Part shown: positions 8,845 through 16,615 of the stretch, one piece after another
How positions within the stretch are numbered: the first letter of the stretch is position 1
Layout of the letters: every line of letters begins with the position of its first letter
Assembly: GCA_944384505.1 (NCBI GenBank)
Contig: CALWTQ010000001.1
Coordinates: forward strand, 124,001-188,000
Origin: an uncultured Mediterraneibacter sp.
GTDB lineage: Bacteria; Bacillota; Clostridia; Lachnospirales; Lachnospiraceae
Reading direction: 5' to 3'
DNA length: 64,000 bases
The notes under the pieces: generated by a model
Databases searched by the model: none
Told to the model about the DNA's origin: nothing
What the model saw: the letters and a program-made list of their open reading frames with translations, nothing else
Made by a program: the position numbers and the translations under genes

Positions 8845-8873
8845 ATTATACGATTTATCGTATTAAAATGCAA
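8845..8873 (-). promoter_or_regulatory. Promoter of the FHA/kinase operon with a palindromic operator
   Basis: On the minus strand TTGCAT (8868-8873) and TATAAT (8845-8850) are 17 bp apart, a near-consensus sigma-A promoter. A perfect 16-bp palindrome, ATACGATTTATCGTAT (8848-8863), fills the spacer and overlaps the -10 box. A protein bound there would block RNA polymerase, so this looks like a repressor site. The start codon of the FHA gene lies about 80 bp downstream. Confidence 0.65.
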
Positions 8874-8938
8874 TAATTACTCTTATTAGTATTGGGCAGG
8901 AAACATCTGAAGTGCTGTATCAGTGGGCGGATTCTATA

Positions 8939-8966
8939 TTGCAATAAATAGCGAAACTCTTATAAT
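8939..8966 (+). promoter_or_regulatory. Promoter of the small plus-strand zinc-ribbon gene
   Basis: TTGCAA (8939-8944) and TATAAT (8961-8966) are separated by 16 bp. The frameshifted ribbon gene starts at 9014 after an AGGAGG box, so the 5' leader would be about 40 nt. The promoter points away from the FHA/kinase operon, 65 bp from that operon's own promoter. Confidence 0.55.
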
Positions 8967-9013
8967 TAATCCATATAAAGGATTTTGCGCCAACCAAGAG
9001 AGGAGGCATTTAT

Positions 9014-9233
9014 ATGTCATTTTGCCCGAATTGTGGAATGCTTGTGAAAAAATCGCGATGGAACAGGATATGAAATGATAGTTTACAATGTGAACGGAAC
9101 AGAAAATCACCGAATTTGCGGCTATATCTATAGCAATAAATATTTGGAAACTTTAAGAGATTATATTCTGAATATCTCAGAATTTCATTTCCCAGAATAT
9201 GGCGTCAATTTCATACGGAAATTGATTCAATAA
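9014..9233 (+). pseudogene. Small zinc-ribbon protein gene with a one-base frameshift
   Basis: The ATG at 9014 has a perfect AGGAGG 10 bp upstream and begins MSFCPNCGMLVKK, the same ribbon start as in the operon next door. The frame then stops at 9073 after 19 codons. If one A is removed from the A6 run at 9047-9052, the frame continues as VKNRDGTGYEMIVYNVNG and on to a stop at 9233, giving about 72 residues. The second part alone is an open frame from 9075. A broken gene, a sequencing error in the homopolymer, or slippage at the A run are all possible. No clear second CxxC follows, only HRICGY. Confidence 0.6.
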
Positions 9234-9320
9234 CCAACACCTCTTAAAAGAGGCTTTATATCCTCCCCTACCGAGTTTACCCTGTATGATATCCGTTTTT
9301 TATTAAATACCAAAAGCAAA

Positions 9321-9352
9321 GAGCTTCTGCAGAATTTTCCCTGCAGAAGCTC
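9321..9352. terminator. Bidirectional intrinsic terminator
   Basis: Perfect 12-bp arms GAGCTTCTGCAG (9321-9332) and CTGCAGAAGCTC (9341-9352) with an 8-nt loop. TTTTT follows on the plus strand and a T-rich stretch follows on the minus strand. It ends the rplA operon from the right and the small zinc-ribbon gene from the left. Confidence 0.85.
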
Positions 9353-9387
9353 TTTTTATTATTTCTATTTCTTTATTAATCCTAGAT

Positions 9388-10080
9388 CTATGCAAGCTTT
9401 GTCGGGTTAACCTTCACGCCAGGGCCCATTGTTGATGTAAGAGTCACGCTCTTAAGGAACTGTCCCTTAACCGCTGCCGGTCTCGCCTTGTTGATTGCAT
9501 CAATAAGCGTCTGGAAGTTGTCCGCTAACTGCTCTTCGGTAAAGGAAGCCTTACCGATCGGCACATGGATAATGTTTGTCTTATCAAGTCTGTACTCGAT
9601 CTTACCAGCTTTGATGTCGTTGATCGCCTTTGTTACGTCCATTGTAACTGTTCCGGCCTTCGGGTTCGGCATAAGTCCCTTTGGTCCGAGAACACGTCCG
9701 AGACGTCCAACAACACCCATCATATCCGGTGTAGCAACAACTACGTCAAAGTCCAGCCATCCCTCATTCTGAATCTTCGGGATCAGCTCGTCTCCGCCTA
9801 CAAAGTCAGCGCCTGCCGCCTTTGCTTCCTCTGCCTTAGCATCTTTTGCAAATACAAGGATGCGGACTTTCTTACCTGTTCCATGCGGAAGTACAACCGC
9901 GCCACGGATCTGCTGGTCAGCGTGACGTCCGTCACATCCTGTTCTGATGTGAGCCTCGATTGTCTCATCAAACTTTGCTGTTGCTGCTTTCTTTACTAAT
10001 GCAACTGCTTCTTCCTTCTCGTAAAGGTTCCCCTTCTCGATCAGTTTTGCAGCTTCGATATATTTCTTTCCTCGTTTCAT
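9388..10080 (-). CDS. rplA: 50S ribosomal protein L1
   Basis: A 230-residue protein, the normal L1 length. It carries the family signature around [18 protein letters not shown] and ends in [13 protein letters not shown]1 binds 23S rRNA at the mobile stalk next to the E site and usually represses its own mRNA. I chose the ATG at 10080, which follows AGGAGG and starts [13 protein letters not shown]; the frame opens 33 codons earlier in the leader. It is the last gene of rpmG-secE-nusG-rplK-rplA; a terminator follows at once, so rplJ and rplL are not next as they are in most bacteria. Confidence 0.97.
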   Translation of the reverse strand: MKRGKKYIEAAKLIEKGNLYEKEEAVALVKKAATAKFDETIEAHIRTGCDGRHADQQIRGAVVLPHGTGKKVRILVFAKDAKAEEAKAAGADFVGGDELIPKIQNEGWLDFDVVVATPDMMGVVGRLGRVLGPKGLMPNPKAGTVTMDVTKAINDIKAGKIEYRLDKTNIIHVPIGKASFTEEQLADNFQTLIDAINKARPAAVKGQFLKSVTLTSTMGPGVKVNPTKLA

Positions 10081-10097
10081 TTTACAATAACCTCCTT

Positions 10098-10126
10098 GTG
10101 GTATTGGCGGGATTTGTCCCTCCCAC
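10098..10126 (-). promoter_or_regulatory. Possible L1-type leader hairpin before rplA
   Basis: On the minus strand GTGGGAGGG pairs with CCC and CCAC just before the rplA AGGAGG box. An almost identical element stands before rplK (10681-10710). Autoregulatory L1 sites on mRNA mimic its 23S rRNA target, so the pair may bind L1. This is inferred from place and repetition. Confidence 0.4.
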
Positions 10127-10239
10127 TTCTGTGAATCTACTTCGCACAGCCCTGTCAGCCTTCTCTTTCCCGAGGACACCGGATAAGAGAAATCCGAGAG
10201 GACTCAAATCATTCTGCCAGGTAAATACAGAGCCGCGCT

Positions 10240-10665
10240 CTATTCCTCTACAACGACTCCCATAGAGCGGCATGTTCCAGCCACCATGCTCATTGCAGCC
10301 TCAACGGACGCTGCGTTTAAGTCTGGCATTTTCAGTTCAGCGATCTCCTGAAGCTGAGCCTTTGTGATTGTTGCAACTTTGTTCTTGTTCGGTACGCCTG
10401 ATCCTGACTGGATCTTGCATGCCTTCTTGATCAGAACTGCTGCCGGCGGTGTCTTTGTGATGAAGCTGAAGCTTCTGTCATTGTATACTGTGATAACAAC
10501 CGGGATAATCAGGTCGCCCTGATCTGCTGTTCTGGCGTTGAACTGCTTTGTAAATTCAACAATGTTTACACCGTGCTGTCCAAGAGCAGGACCAACCGGC
10601 GGTGCCGGAGTTGCCTTTCCAGCCGGAATCTGCAGTTTGATATATCCTTCTACTTTTTTTGCCAT
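10240..10665 (-). CDS. rplK: 50S ribosomal protein L11
   Basis: A 141-residue protein, exactly the usual length. The N-terminal domain has [20 protein letters not shown], the proline-rich part that meets release factors and thiostrepton-type drugs. The C-terminal rRNA-binding domain ends in [13 protein letters not shown]. The start at 10665 has AGGAGG upstream; the frame opens 15 codons earlier in the leader. It lies between nusG and rplA as in most bacteria. The gap to rplA is 159 bp and holds a hairpin. Confidence 0.97.
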   Translation of the reverse strand: MAKKVEGYIKLQIPAGKATPAPPVGPALGQHGVNIVEFTKQFNARTADQGDLIIPVVITVYNDRSFSFITKTPPAAVLIKKACKIQSGSGVPNKNKVATITKAQLQEIAELKMPDLNAASVEAAMSMVAGTCRSMGVVVEE

Positions 10666-10680
10666 TTCAATTACCTCCTT

Positions 10681-10710
10681 GTGGTACTTACGGGGATGTT
10701 CCCCTCCCAC
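10681..10710 (-). promoter_or_regulatory. Possible L1-type leader hairpin before rplK
   Basis: GTGGGAGGGGAAC then CCCCG and TACCAC on the minus strand form a stem directly before the AGGAGG of rplK. It shares the GTGGGAGGG...CCC...CCACAAGGAGG layout with the element before rplA. Confidence 0.4.
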
Positions 10711-10717
10711 TCATCTT

Positions 10718-11236
10718 TTAATCCATTTTCTTCACTTCTGAAAAACCAAGTTCAACCGGAGTCTCGCGGCCAAACAGCTCTACATTGATAGACAGGCTCT
10801 TCTTCTGCTCGTTCATGCTCTGCACAACGCCCACAGTGCCTTCCCATGCACCGCTTAAGACAACGACTGTATCTCCGACTCCAAAGTTGACAACGACATT
10901 GTCGCGTTTGATGCCGAGATTCTCCATCTCGCTCTCCTCAAGCGGAACCGGCTTAGATCCGGGGCCTACGAACCCGGTAACTCCACGGGTATTTCTCACC
11001 ACATACCATGTATCGTCATTCATGATCATGTGAATCATAACATAGCCCGGGAACATCTTTCTCTGCACCGCTTTCTGGACGCCGTTTTTAAGCTCAGTCA
11101 CTTCCTCCAGCGGAACGCGCACTTCGAGAATCTGGTCTTCCAGATGACGGTTCTCGATCGTCTTGTCAATGTTCGCCTTCACCTTGTTCTCATACCCGGA
11201 ATAGGTATGAACTACATACCATTTTGCCTCTGACAT
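10718..11236 (-). CDS. nusG: Transcription termination/antitermination protein NusG
   Basis: A 172-residue protein. The NGN domain covers residues 1-115 (KWYVVHTYSGYENKVKANI, then FPGYVMIHMIMNDDTWYVVRNTRGVTGFVG). A KOW domain follows (FGVGDTVVVLSGAWEGTVGVVQSMN). NusG binds RNA polymerase beside the clamp and controls pausing and coupling to translation. It sits 25 bp after secE and 52 bp before rplK, the standard order. Confidence 0.97.
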   Translation of the reverse strand: MSEAKWYVVHTYSGYENKVKANIDKTIENRHLEDQILEVRVPLEEVTELKNGVQKAVQRKMFPGYVMIHMIMNDDTWYVVRNTRGVTGFVGPGSKPVPLEESEMENLGIKRDNVVVNFGVGDTVVVLSGAWEGTVGVVQSMNEQKKSLSINVELFGRETPVELGFSEVKKMD

Positions 11237-11261
11237 AAAATCACCTTTCTGCTGCGGCCAA

Positions 11262-11459
11262 CTATTTCACCAGTAAATCAATCCCATATCTCAGGATCAC
11301 GTCAACTACAGCGATCACTGCCCCGAGCAGTACGGAAACAGTGACAACTGCCGTGGTCTGTCTTGCAAGTGTCTTTTTGTCTGGCCAGATGACTTTCTTA
11401 AACTCTGCCTGAAGCCCCTTGAACCAGCTCTTCTTCTGAGTTTTCTTTTTCTCACTCAT
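11262..11459 (-). CDS. secE: Preprotein translocase subunit SecE
   Basis: A 65-residue protein of the short Gram-positive type with one membrane helix (TAVVTVSVLLGAVIAVVDVIL) at the C-terminal half. The amphipathic segment WFKGLQAEFKKVIWPDK before it is the conserved SecE clamp helix. SecE holds the two halves of SecY together in the export channel. It lies between rpmG and nusG. Confidence 0.95.
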   Translation of the reverse strand: MSEKKKTQKKSWFKGLQAEFKKVIWPDKKTLARQTTAVVTVSVLLGAVIAVVDVILRYGIDLLVK

Positions 11460-11480
11460 AGATCCACTTCCTTCCGACGA

Positions 11481-11630
11481 CTACTTTGTTTCCTTGTGCA
11501 GTGTGTGTGACTTGCAGAATCTGCAGTACTTCTTGGTCTCCATACGATCCGGATGAGCCTTCTTGTCCTTTGTCATGTTGTAGTTACGGTGTTTGCACTC
11601 CGTACACTCCAGAGTAATTCTTGTGCGCAC
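11481..11630 (-). CDS. rpmG: 50S ribosomal protein L33
   Basis: A 49-residue protein that begins [17 protein letters not shown] and ends in [16 protein letters not shown]. Two CxxC pairs are kept, so this is the zinc-binding form of L33. It starts with GTG at 11630 behind an AGGTGG box. It is the first gene of the operon rpmG-secE-nusG-rplK-rplA. L33 sits near the E site of the large subunit. Confidence 0.93.
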   Translation of the reverse strand: MRTRITLECTECKHRNYNMTKDKKAHPDRMETKKYCRFCKSHTLHKETK

Positions 11631-11738
11631 AACTTCCACCTCGCTTTTTTTCTTAATTCATCTGCTTGTTACTGGCGGCTGCGAAAACCGCCGATTTTTA
11701 GGCATAAAAAAAAGACCTAACTTCCATTCGCCGTAGTA

Positions 11739-11768
11739 TTGTACCACGGCGGCTATGTGGTAGTCAAG
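11739..11768 (-). promoter_or_regulatory. Promoter of the rpmG-secE-nusG-rplK-rplA operon
   Basis: On the minus strand TTGACT (11763-11768) and TACAAT (11739-11744) are 18 bp apart, with TG one base before the -10 box (extended -10). The leader to the GTG at 11630 is about 100 nt. It contains a run of eight T (11707-11714) preceded by AGGTC and a GC-rich hairpin (GGCGG/CCGCC near 11678-11696), so attenuation in the leader is possible. Confidence 0.7.
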
Positions 11769-11785
11769 GTCTTTCACATATTTTC

Positions 11786-12202
11786 AGCTATAAAGTTCAC
11801 TAACGTCCTTTTGCAAAATGTCCGAAAACAGAGACTATTCCAAAGACGTATTCTGCGGGGATGGAGGACGGCTCAGGGCTTCGCTCCAAGGGATAAGTGA
11901 AACTAAAAGCTGCCACAAGAAGCAGGCGCGGTCGGAAATCTTTCGCAGCCGAAAGTCTCCAAGCCGCGCCAGCTCAACGTTTCAGCCTGTTTAGAGTAAT
12001 AACACTTCCCTCTGGAAATGCGCAGGAAGCGGAGGGGATGGTTGAAGCGTAAGTTCTTAGAGAGGGGGCGTGTGGGGACTGTGACTTTGGAGGAATCCGG
12101 GAAGGAGCAGTACACACACGTCCCCTTTCAGAGGACACGTTGCAAACATCCGCTCCGCTTCCGGACGTGAGTTACAGGAATTGTTAGTACGCTAAATAGC
12201 TG
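11786..12202. repeat. Palindromic intergenic repeat, copy A (half module 1 plus module 2)
   Basis: Fills the space between metG and the rpmG promoter. It begins with CAGCTATAAAGTTCACTAAC and ends with the inverted counterpart (GTTAGTACGCTAAATAGCTG at 12183-12202). The first 130 bp match the left arm of module 1 of copy B, including TATTCTGCGGGGATGGAGGA; the right arm is missing. Then comes the module 2 hairpin GGCGCGG...GCCGCGCC (11925-11970) and a second, longer stem with AGGAAGCGGAGGGGAT pairing with ATCCGCTCCGCTTCC. No open frame inside resembles a protein. Confidence 0.82.
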
Positions 12203-12209
12203 TTATGCA

Positions 12210-14138
12210 TCAGCTAATCTCCGCCCCTGCCGGCATCTCTTTCTCCGGCACCACCAGGGACAGATTTCCATCTGCGTCTTCCGCGCAGAGCAGCATTCCC
12301 TCTGACAGCACTCCCGCCAGCTTCGCCGGTTTCAGGTTAACAAGCACCATTACTTTCTTTCCAACCATCTCTTCCGGTGTGTAATGCGCTTTAATTCCGG
12401 AAACGATCTGCTTCACCTGGCTTCCGATCTTTACCTGGGAGCAGAGAAGCTTCTTTGACTTTTTCACTTCCTCACACGCTATGATCTCTCCCACCTGGAA
12501 CTGCATTGCGCCGAACTGCTCAAATGTAATCTCGTCTTTTGGCTCAATATCAATTACGGCTTTCTCGTCCTCGGCAGCTTTACTATCAGCGCTTTTTTCT
12601 GTCTCATCTTTATGGGGATGAAGTTCCTCAACTTTTTTCATAACTTCTTCAAGATCGAGTCTCTGGAAAAGGATCTCCGGCTTATCTGTCACATGTCCTC
12701 CGCCAAGCTGAGCCAGAATCTTCTTGCTGGTGGATGGCATAAAGGATTCCAGAAGCTCAGCGCCCGCTGAGATTCCCTGGATCAGGTTCCACAGCACGGT
12801 CTCCAGCCGGTCTTTCTTTGCCTCATCTTTCGCCAAAGCCCACGGCATTGTCTCATCAATATATTTGTTGCAGCGTTTGAAAAGATTGAAGATCTCTGTA
12901 ATCGCGTCAGCCACTCTCAGGCCATCCATCTTCTCGTCAACTGCCTTCGGTGTATTCTCAATGACAGCTTTCAGATCCGCGTCCACATCCTCTGTCACAC
13001 CCTTGTCTGTCACTGTTCCTCCAAAATATTTATTGGTCATTGAAACCGTACGGTTTACCAGATTGCCAAGCGTATTCGCGAGATCTGAATTCAGGCGCTC
13101 TACCATCAGCTCCCATGTAATGACCCCGTCATTCTCAAATGGCATCTCATGAAGCACAAAATAACGCACTGCATCCACGCCAAAGAAATCAACCAGCTCA
13201 TCCGCATAGAGCACATTCCCTTTGGACTTGCTCATCTTCCCATCTCCCTGCAGAAGCCAGGGATGTCCGAACACCTGCTTCGGCAGCGGCAGCCCCAGTG
13301 CCATCAAGAAGATTGGCCAGTAGATCGTATGGAACCGGATAATATCTTTCCCAATCAGATGAAGGTCTGCCGGCCACAGCTTTGCGAACTGCTCCGTACT
13401 GTTTCCGTCCGCATCATATCCGATCCCGGTAATGTAGTTTGTCAGGGCATCCAGCCATACATAAACCACATGCTTCGGATCAAAGTCTACCGGAATTCCC
13501 CATTTGAACGACGTTCTGGACACGCACAGATCCTGAAGCCCCGGAAGGAGGAAGTTGTTCATCATCTCATTCTTCCTGGACACCGGCTGGATGAATTCCG
13601 GATGTGTGTTAATATACTCAATCAGACGGTCCGCATATTTGCTCATTTTAAAGAAGTATGCTTCCTCGCGGGCAGGCTGCACCTCACGTCCGCAGTCCGG
13701 GCACTTCCCGTCCACAAGCTGGGATTCTGTAAAAAAGGACTCGCACGGCGTACAGTACATTCCCTCATAATAACCTTTATAAATATCTCCCTGATCGTAC
13801 AGCTTCTTGAAAATCTTCTGAACCTGTTTCTCATGATCCTCATCTGTTGTACGGATAAATTTATCATAAGACGTATCCATCAGATCCCAGATCCTTTTAA
13901 TCTCAGCGGACACATTGTCTACAAACTCCTTCGGGGTAACTCCCGCCTCCTCCGCTTTCAGCTCGATCTTCTGCCCGTGCTCATCTGTTCCTGTCTGAAA
14001 GAACACATCATATCCCTGGCTTCTCTTATAGCGGGCAATCGCGTCCGCCAGAACAATCTCATATGTGTTGCCAATATGCGGCTTTCCTGATGTATAGGCG
14101 ATGGCAGTTGTAATATAATATTTCTGCTTCTCTGACAT
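12210..14138 (-). CDS. metG: Methionyl-tRNA synthetase
   Basis: A 642-residue protein. The class I signatures are clear: AYTSGKPHIGN (HIGH box) near residue 14 and KMSKSKG near 300. A zinc knuckle is present (CTPCESFF and CPDCG), of the single-knuckle type. After the anticodon domain and an acidic linker comes a C-terminal tRNA-binding domain of the EMAP-II/Trbp111 type (QVGEIIACEEVKKSKKLL to EMPAGAEIS). It charges tRNA-Met with methionine for elongation and initiation. A T-box leader upstream shows control by uncharged tRNA-Met. Confidence 0.97.
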   Translation of the reverse strand: MSEKQKYYITTAIAYTSGKPHIGNTYEIVLADAIARYKRSQGYDVFFQTGTDEHGQKIELKAEEAGVTPKEFVDNVSAEIKRIWDLMDTSYDKFIRTTDEDHEKQVQKIFKKLYDQGDIYKGYYEGMYCTPCESFFTESQLVDGKCPDCGREVQPAREEAYFFKMSKYADRLIEYINTHPEFIQPVSRKNEMMNNFLLPGLQDLCVSRTSFKWGIPVDFDPKHVVYVWLDALTNYITGIGYDADGNSTEQFAKLWPADLHLIGKDIIRFHTIYWPIFLMALGLPLPKQVFGHPWLLQGDGKMSKSKGNVLYADELVDFFGVDAVRYFVLHEMPFENDGVITWELMVERLNSDLANTLGNLVNRTVSMTNKYFGGTVTDKGVTEDVDADLKAVIENTPKAVDEKMDGLRVADAITEIFNLFKRCNKYIDETMPWALAKDEAKKDRLETVLWNLIQGISAGAELLESFMPSTSKKILAQLGGGHVTDKPEILFQRLDLEEVMKKVEELHPHKDETEKSADSKAAEDEKAVIDIEPKDEITFEQFGAMQFQVGEIIACEEVKKSKKLLCSQVKIGSQVKQIVSGIKAHYTPEEMVGKKVMVLVNLKPAKLAGVLSEGMLLCAEDADGNLSLVVPEKEMPAGAEIS

Positions 14139-14194
14139 ATCGTTTTCTCTCCTTCCTGAATCAGACCAATGAATTTCCCAAAAAGATCTTCCAA

Positions 14195-14695
14195 AAGAAA
14201 ACCCGCCTTCTTAAAAAATAAGAAGACGGGCCGCTGCCGTGTTACCACTTCTCTTCACCTTCCCCTCACGGGGAAAGGTCTCAGTAAGTGCCTGATCTGC
14301 ACTCCTCCGCTGTAAAGGGCGGACCCTTCGCAGGTCGCTATGAGCACTTAGCGCTTGTCTTTTAAGCGCTTACGTGCGATGCATGCCGCCGCAGCTGGCA
14401 AGGTCCTTTCGAGCCTGTCAAGGCGGTTCGCTATGAGCACTTAGCGCTTGTCTTTTAGGCGCTTACGTGCGATGCATGCCGCCGCTGCCGGCAAAATCAG
14501 TGTGTTCATAGTTCAGTGCGCTGCTCAGAAGCCATATTCATCTGCTTTCCACCTGCCCCTCTCAGCATCAGGCATACGCTCCGCACAAAACGGATAAGAA
14601 CGCCTTCCGGGGCTTCTCTGTAAGATCTCCGGCAGATTACTCTCTTCGTCACTGCTTTTACGAGTCTCATTGATCTTTTAATCTGTAGAAAAGGT
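14195..14695 (-). promoter_or_regulatory. T-box leader of metG
   Basis: On the minus strand the leader starts near 14690 with the AGTGACGAAGAGAGTA element typical of T-box stem I, and ends with the T-box AAGTGGTAACACGG (14237-14250). It is followed by a terminator stem, CCCGTCTTCTTA with TAAGAAGGCGGG (14202-14230), and T-rich bases. Uncharged tRNA pairs with the specifier loop and the T-box bulge and so prevents termination. An ATG specifier near 14535 (GATGAATATGGC) fits methionine. The leader is longer than usual because of a hairpin duplication. Confidence 0.85.
14335..14485. repeat. Two copies of a 58-bp hairpin unit inside the T-box leader
   Basis: Units at 14335-14392 and 14428-14485 differ at one base. 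Each holds a palindrome, GCACTTAGCGCTT against AAGCGCTTACGTGC, so each makes its own hairpin. The repeat period is 93 bp. They lie between stem I and the antiterminator. Confidence 0.85.
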
Positions 14696-14716
14696 TAGCA
14701 TATGAACGGGAGAATG

Positions 14717-15427
14717 TCAAGGAATGAAGGAATTCGCCATAACCCATCTCTCCAAAAAATCCAGCTCCTGTTCCGTATGGAACCAATGTCCCGCATTTTC
14801 CATAACAGTCAGCTTGCAATGGAATTTATCGGCGAACTGCCTGACCACGTCAAAATCAGTCATTCCATCTTTTTCACCATACAAAATTTTAGTTGGAGCA
14901 TTCCATTTTATAACCGGATGTTCCACCGCATATCTCCAATAATTCCATGACAGTGTCTGTCCAAAAGAGGTTATAATTGTTTTTTCATTCTGCAGCTGTT
15001 TCTCTGTAACATTCGCCCGCCGCATCATATTTTGTATCATCTGCTTCATGTCAATTACAGGGGAGACAAACAGACAATTCTGAAGCGGTTCATCTCTAAA
15101 ACTCTGCATACCGAACCACGCCCCAATGCTATTGGCATATAAAGAAACCTCGATCCACTGACTTTTTATAAAATCCATTATAAAATTCAGCTCAGGCACG
15201 ACATCCCACGGGGCAAAATCAGACGGTCCCTCTTGTCTTTCTCCATGCTCCGGCAGATCAATACTCAGAATCTGGAAACCGCTTCGGCATAAGATGTCAG
15301 CCAGGCCAGCCGCTTCTTCTTTACTTCCATTCTGTCCATGAAGATATAAATAAATCTTCGAAGCTGGAGCGCCCCATATAACTGCTGGGATATGCCCGAT
15401 TTTTATTGCACTTTTTATAACGCCCAA
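14717..15427 (-). CDS. Alpha/beta hydrolase
   Basis: About 236 residues. The family pattern is present: an oxyanion strand [12 protein letters not shown], the nucleophile elbow YANSIGAW (Asn replaces the first Gly of GxSxG), the acid in YGEKDGMTD and the histidine in NAGHWFH. It is a serine hydrolase of unknown substrate. The start is uncertain: a TTG at 15427 with AGGAGA before it overlaps the acetyltransferase stop by 13 bp and begins at the first conserved strand; an ATG at 15520 would overlap the upstream gene by 106 bp and is unlikely. The two genes are probably co-transcribed. Confidence 0.82.
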   Translation of the reverse strand: MGVIKSAIKIGHIPAVIWGAPASKIYLYLHGQNGSKEEAAGLADILCRSGFQILSIDLPEHGERQEGPSDFAPWDVVPELNFIMDFIKSQWIEVSLYANSIGAWFGMQSFRDEPLQNCLFVSPVIDMKQMIQNMMRRANVTEKQLQNEKTIITSFGQTLSWNYWRYAVEHPVIKWNAPTKILYGEKDGMTDFDVVRQFADKFHCKLTVMENAGHWFHTEQELDFLERWVMANSFIP

Positions 15428-16068
15428 TTTTCTTCTCCTGTCCTCTCCAACTGCTCTGTACGGCCTGACTGAATTGCTGAAATATTTTTTCTTATAACTG
15501 CTTCCGGCCAGTCCCACCATTTCATCTGAAGCAGTTTTCCTATTGTTTCCTCATCAAATCTTCTCCGGATCGTTCTCGCCGGAACCCCGCCCACAATCGT
15601 ATAAGGCGGCACATCTTTCGTGACAACAGCCCGGCTCCCGATAATCGCACCATCTCCAATAGTAACTCCTGAAAGAATCACCGCTTCAAAGCCGATCCAT
15701 ACGTCATTTCCAATCACAATATCTCCTTTGTTGTCCCACGCTTCTGTAACTTTTTGCTTTTCAAGTCCCCATTCTTCAAAAAACAGAGGGAATGTATATG
15801 TAGACAAAGAAGTCATTGTATGGTTTGCACTGTTAAAAAGAAATTTTGCCCCACAGGCAATGGAACAGAACTTTCCGATCATTAGCTTGTCCCGATTAAT
15901 CGGATAATGATATAAGACATTGTTTTTCTGAAATTCTCTCGGATCATTCACAAAATCGTTATATATTGTATAGTCTCCCACTTCGATATACGGATTTGTA
16001 ATTACATTCTTCAGATAGATTGTCTGTGTGTCCCCCGTCCTGGGATAAACCTTGCTTGTCACAGCCAT
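15415..16068 (-). CDS. Vat/CatB-like O-acetyltransferase
   Basis: A 217-residue left-handed beta-helix (hexapeptide repeat) acetyltransferase. Features of the xenobiotic acetyltransferase group are clear: [16 protein letters not shown], the catalytic-His loop SANHTM followed by STYTFP, GNDVWIG, and [16 protein letters not shown], then PARTIRRRF. Relatives acetylate streptogramin A or chloramphenicol using acetyl-CoA, yet many chromosomal members have no known drug. Resistance can therefore not be claimed. The ATG at 16068 has GGAGGAGA upstream. The next gene, a hydrolase, overlaps it. Confidence 0.85.
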   Translation of the reverse strand: MAVTSKVYPRTGDTQTIYLKNVITNPYIEVGDYTIYNDFVNDPREFQKNNVLYHYPINRDKLMIGKFCSIACGAKFLFNSANHTMTSLSTYTFPLFFEEWGLEKQKVTEAWDNKGDIVIGNDVWIGFEAVILSGVTIGDGAIIGSRAVVTKDVPPYTIVGGVPARTIRRRFDEETIGKLLQMKWWDWPEAVIRKNISAIQSGRTEQLERTGEENWAL

Positions 16069-16164
16069 TTAATATCTCCTCCTTGCCGCTCCTAGGTATA
16101 AAACCATTTTATCCGCCGATGGCTGCATTCTCAATCTACAGAACATTACAGATCCGTTTTGTAA

Positions 16165-16196
16165 AAAAGAGAGTCCCTTTTTCCAGAGACTCTCCT
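16165..16196 (-). terminator. Intrinsic terminator after the CD3324-like gene
   Basis: On the minus strand GAGAGTCTCTGG and the matching GGGACTCTC form a stem followed by TTTTTTAC. Just upstream lies another palindrome, GGTGTACAAG (16203-16212) with CTTGTACACC (16236-16245), of unknown role. Confidence 0.7.
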
Positions 16197-16255
16197 GGCA
16201 TTGGTGTACAAGCATCAATACGCTCTAAACCGCCTCTTGTACACCGACGCTATTT

Positions 16256-16519
16256 TCACTTCTGATAAATTATTTTTCTAATCGCATATACAGAGAGGCA
16301 GTACCGGTCAGCAAGTTCTTCCGCAGAACTCCCCTGACGATATTCTGCTGCAATCCTCTGATTGCGCTGTCTCAATTCCTCCCGATATCCGGACATTTCA
16401 CCCCATGATTTATGCTGGCCGCCCTTTGCCGGAACATAAATATATCCTGCCTGGACATATTTTTGCAGTTCTTCGACTAACACATCCGGGAGAATTGCAT
16501 TCGCATTTATATATTTCAT
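16256..16519 (-). CDS. CD3324-like (Mor-type) helix-turn-helix protein
   Basis: An 87-residue protein that starts MKYINANAILPDVLVEELQ and continues with YIYVPAKGG, then a helix-turn-helix of the Mor transcription activator kind at the C-terminus (SAEELADRYCLSVYAIRKIIY). Proteins of this type are widespread in Clostridia and are thought to bind DNA; their targets are not known. The start at 16519 has GGAGGAAG upstream; the frame opens 16 codons earlier. It stands alone with its own terminator. Confidence 0.75.
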   Translation of the reverse strand: MKYINANAILPDVLVEELQKYVQAGYIYVPAKGGQHKSWGEMSGYREELRQRNQRIAAEYRQGSSAEELADRYCLSVYAIRKIIYQK

Positions 16520-16615
16520 ATGCAGGCTTCCTCCTTGACTGAATAATCCAGGAAGCAAAGCCAGCAATATTATAATAAGCGACGATTCAAGCTGTCTCCA
16601 CGCAAATGTCGCTTC

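Noticed and set aside
11700..11770. Possible tRNA gene between rpmG and repeat A
   Set aside because: tRNA-Trp often lies by secE, and some stems are seen here, but no cloverleaf with a T-loop GTTCRA could be found; the region is the rpmG promoter and leader.
11903..12115. 70-residue open frame inside repeat copy A
   Set aside because: It lies in the palindromic repeat, has no ribosome site and no protein-like composition; it is a by-product of the stems.
13149..14090. 313-residue frame on the plus strand opposite metG
   Set aside because: It is the mirror of a conserved metG region; the translation has no domain and metG is certain.
14260..14500. Possible CRISPR-like or tandem array
   Set aside because: Only two units with a 35-bp spacer occur, each self-complementary, and they are part of the T-box leader.
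15415..16068. Acquired drug resistance gene (vat or catB)
   Set aside because: The fold fits, but codon use and neighbours look ordinary, there is no mobile element, and many chromosomal relatives do not confer resistance.
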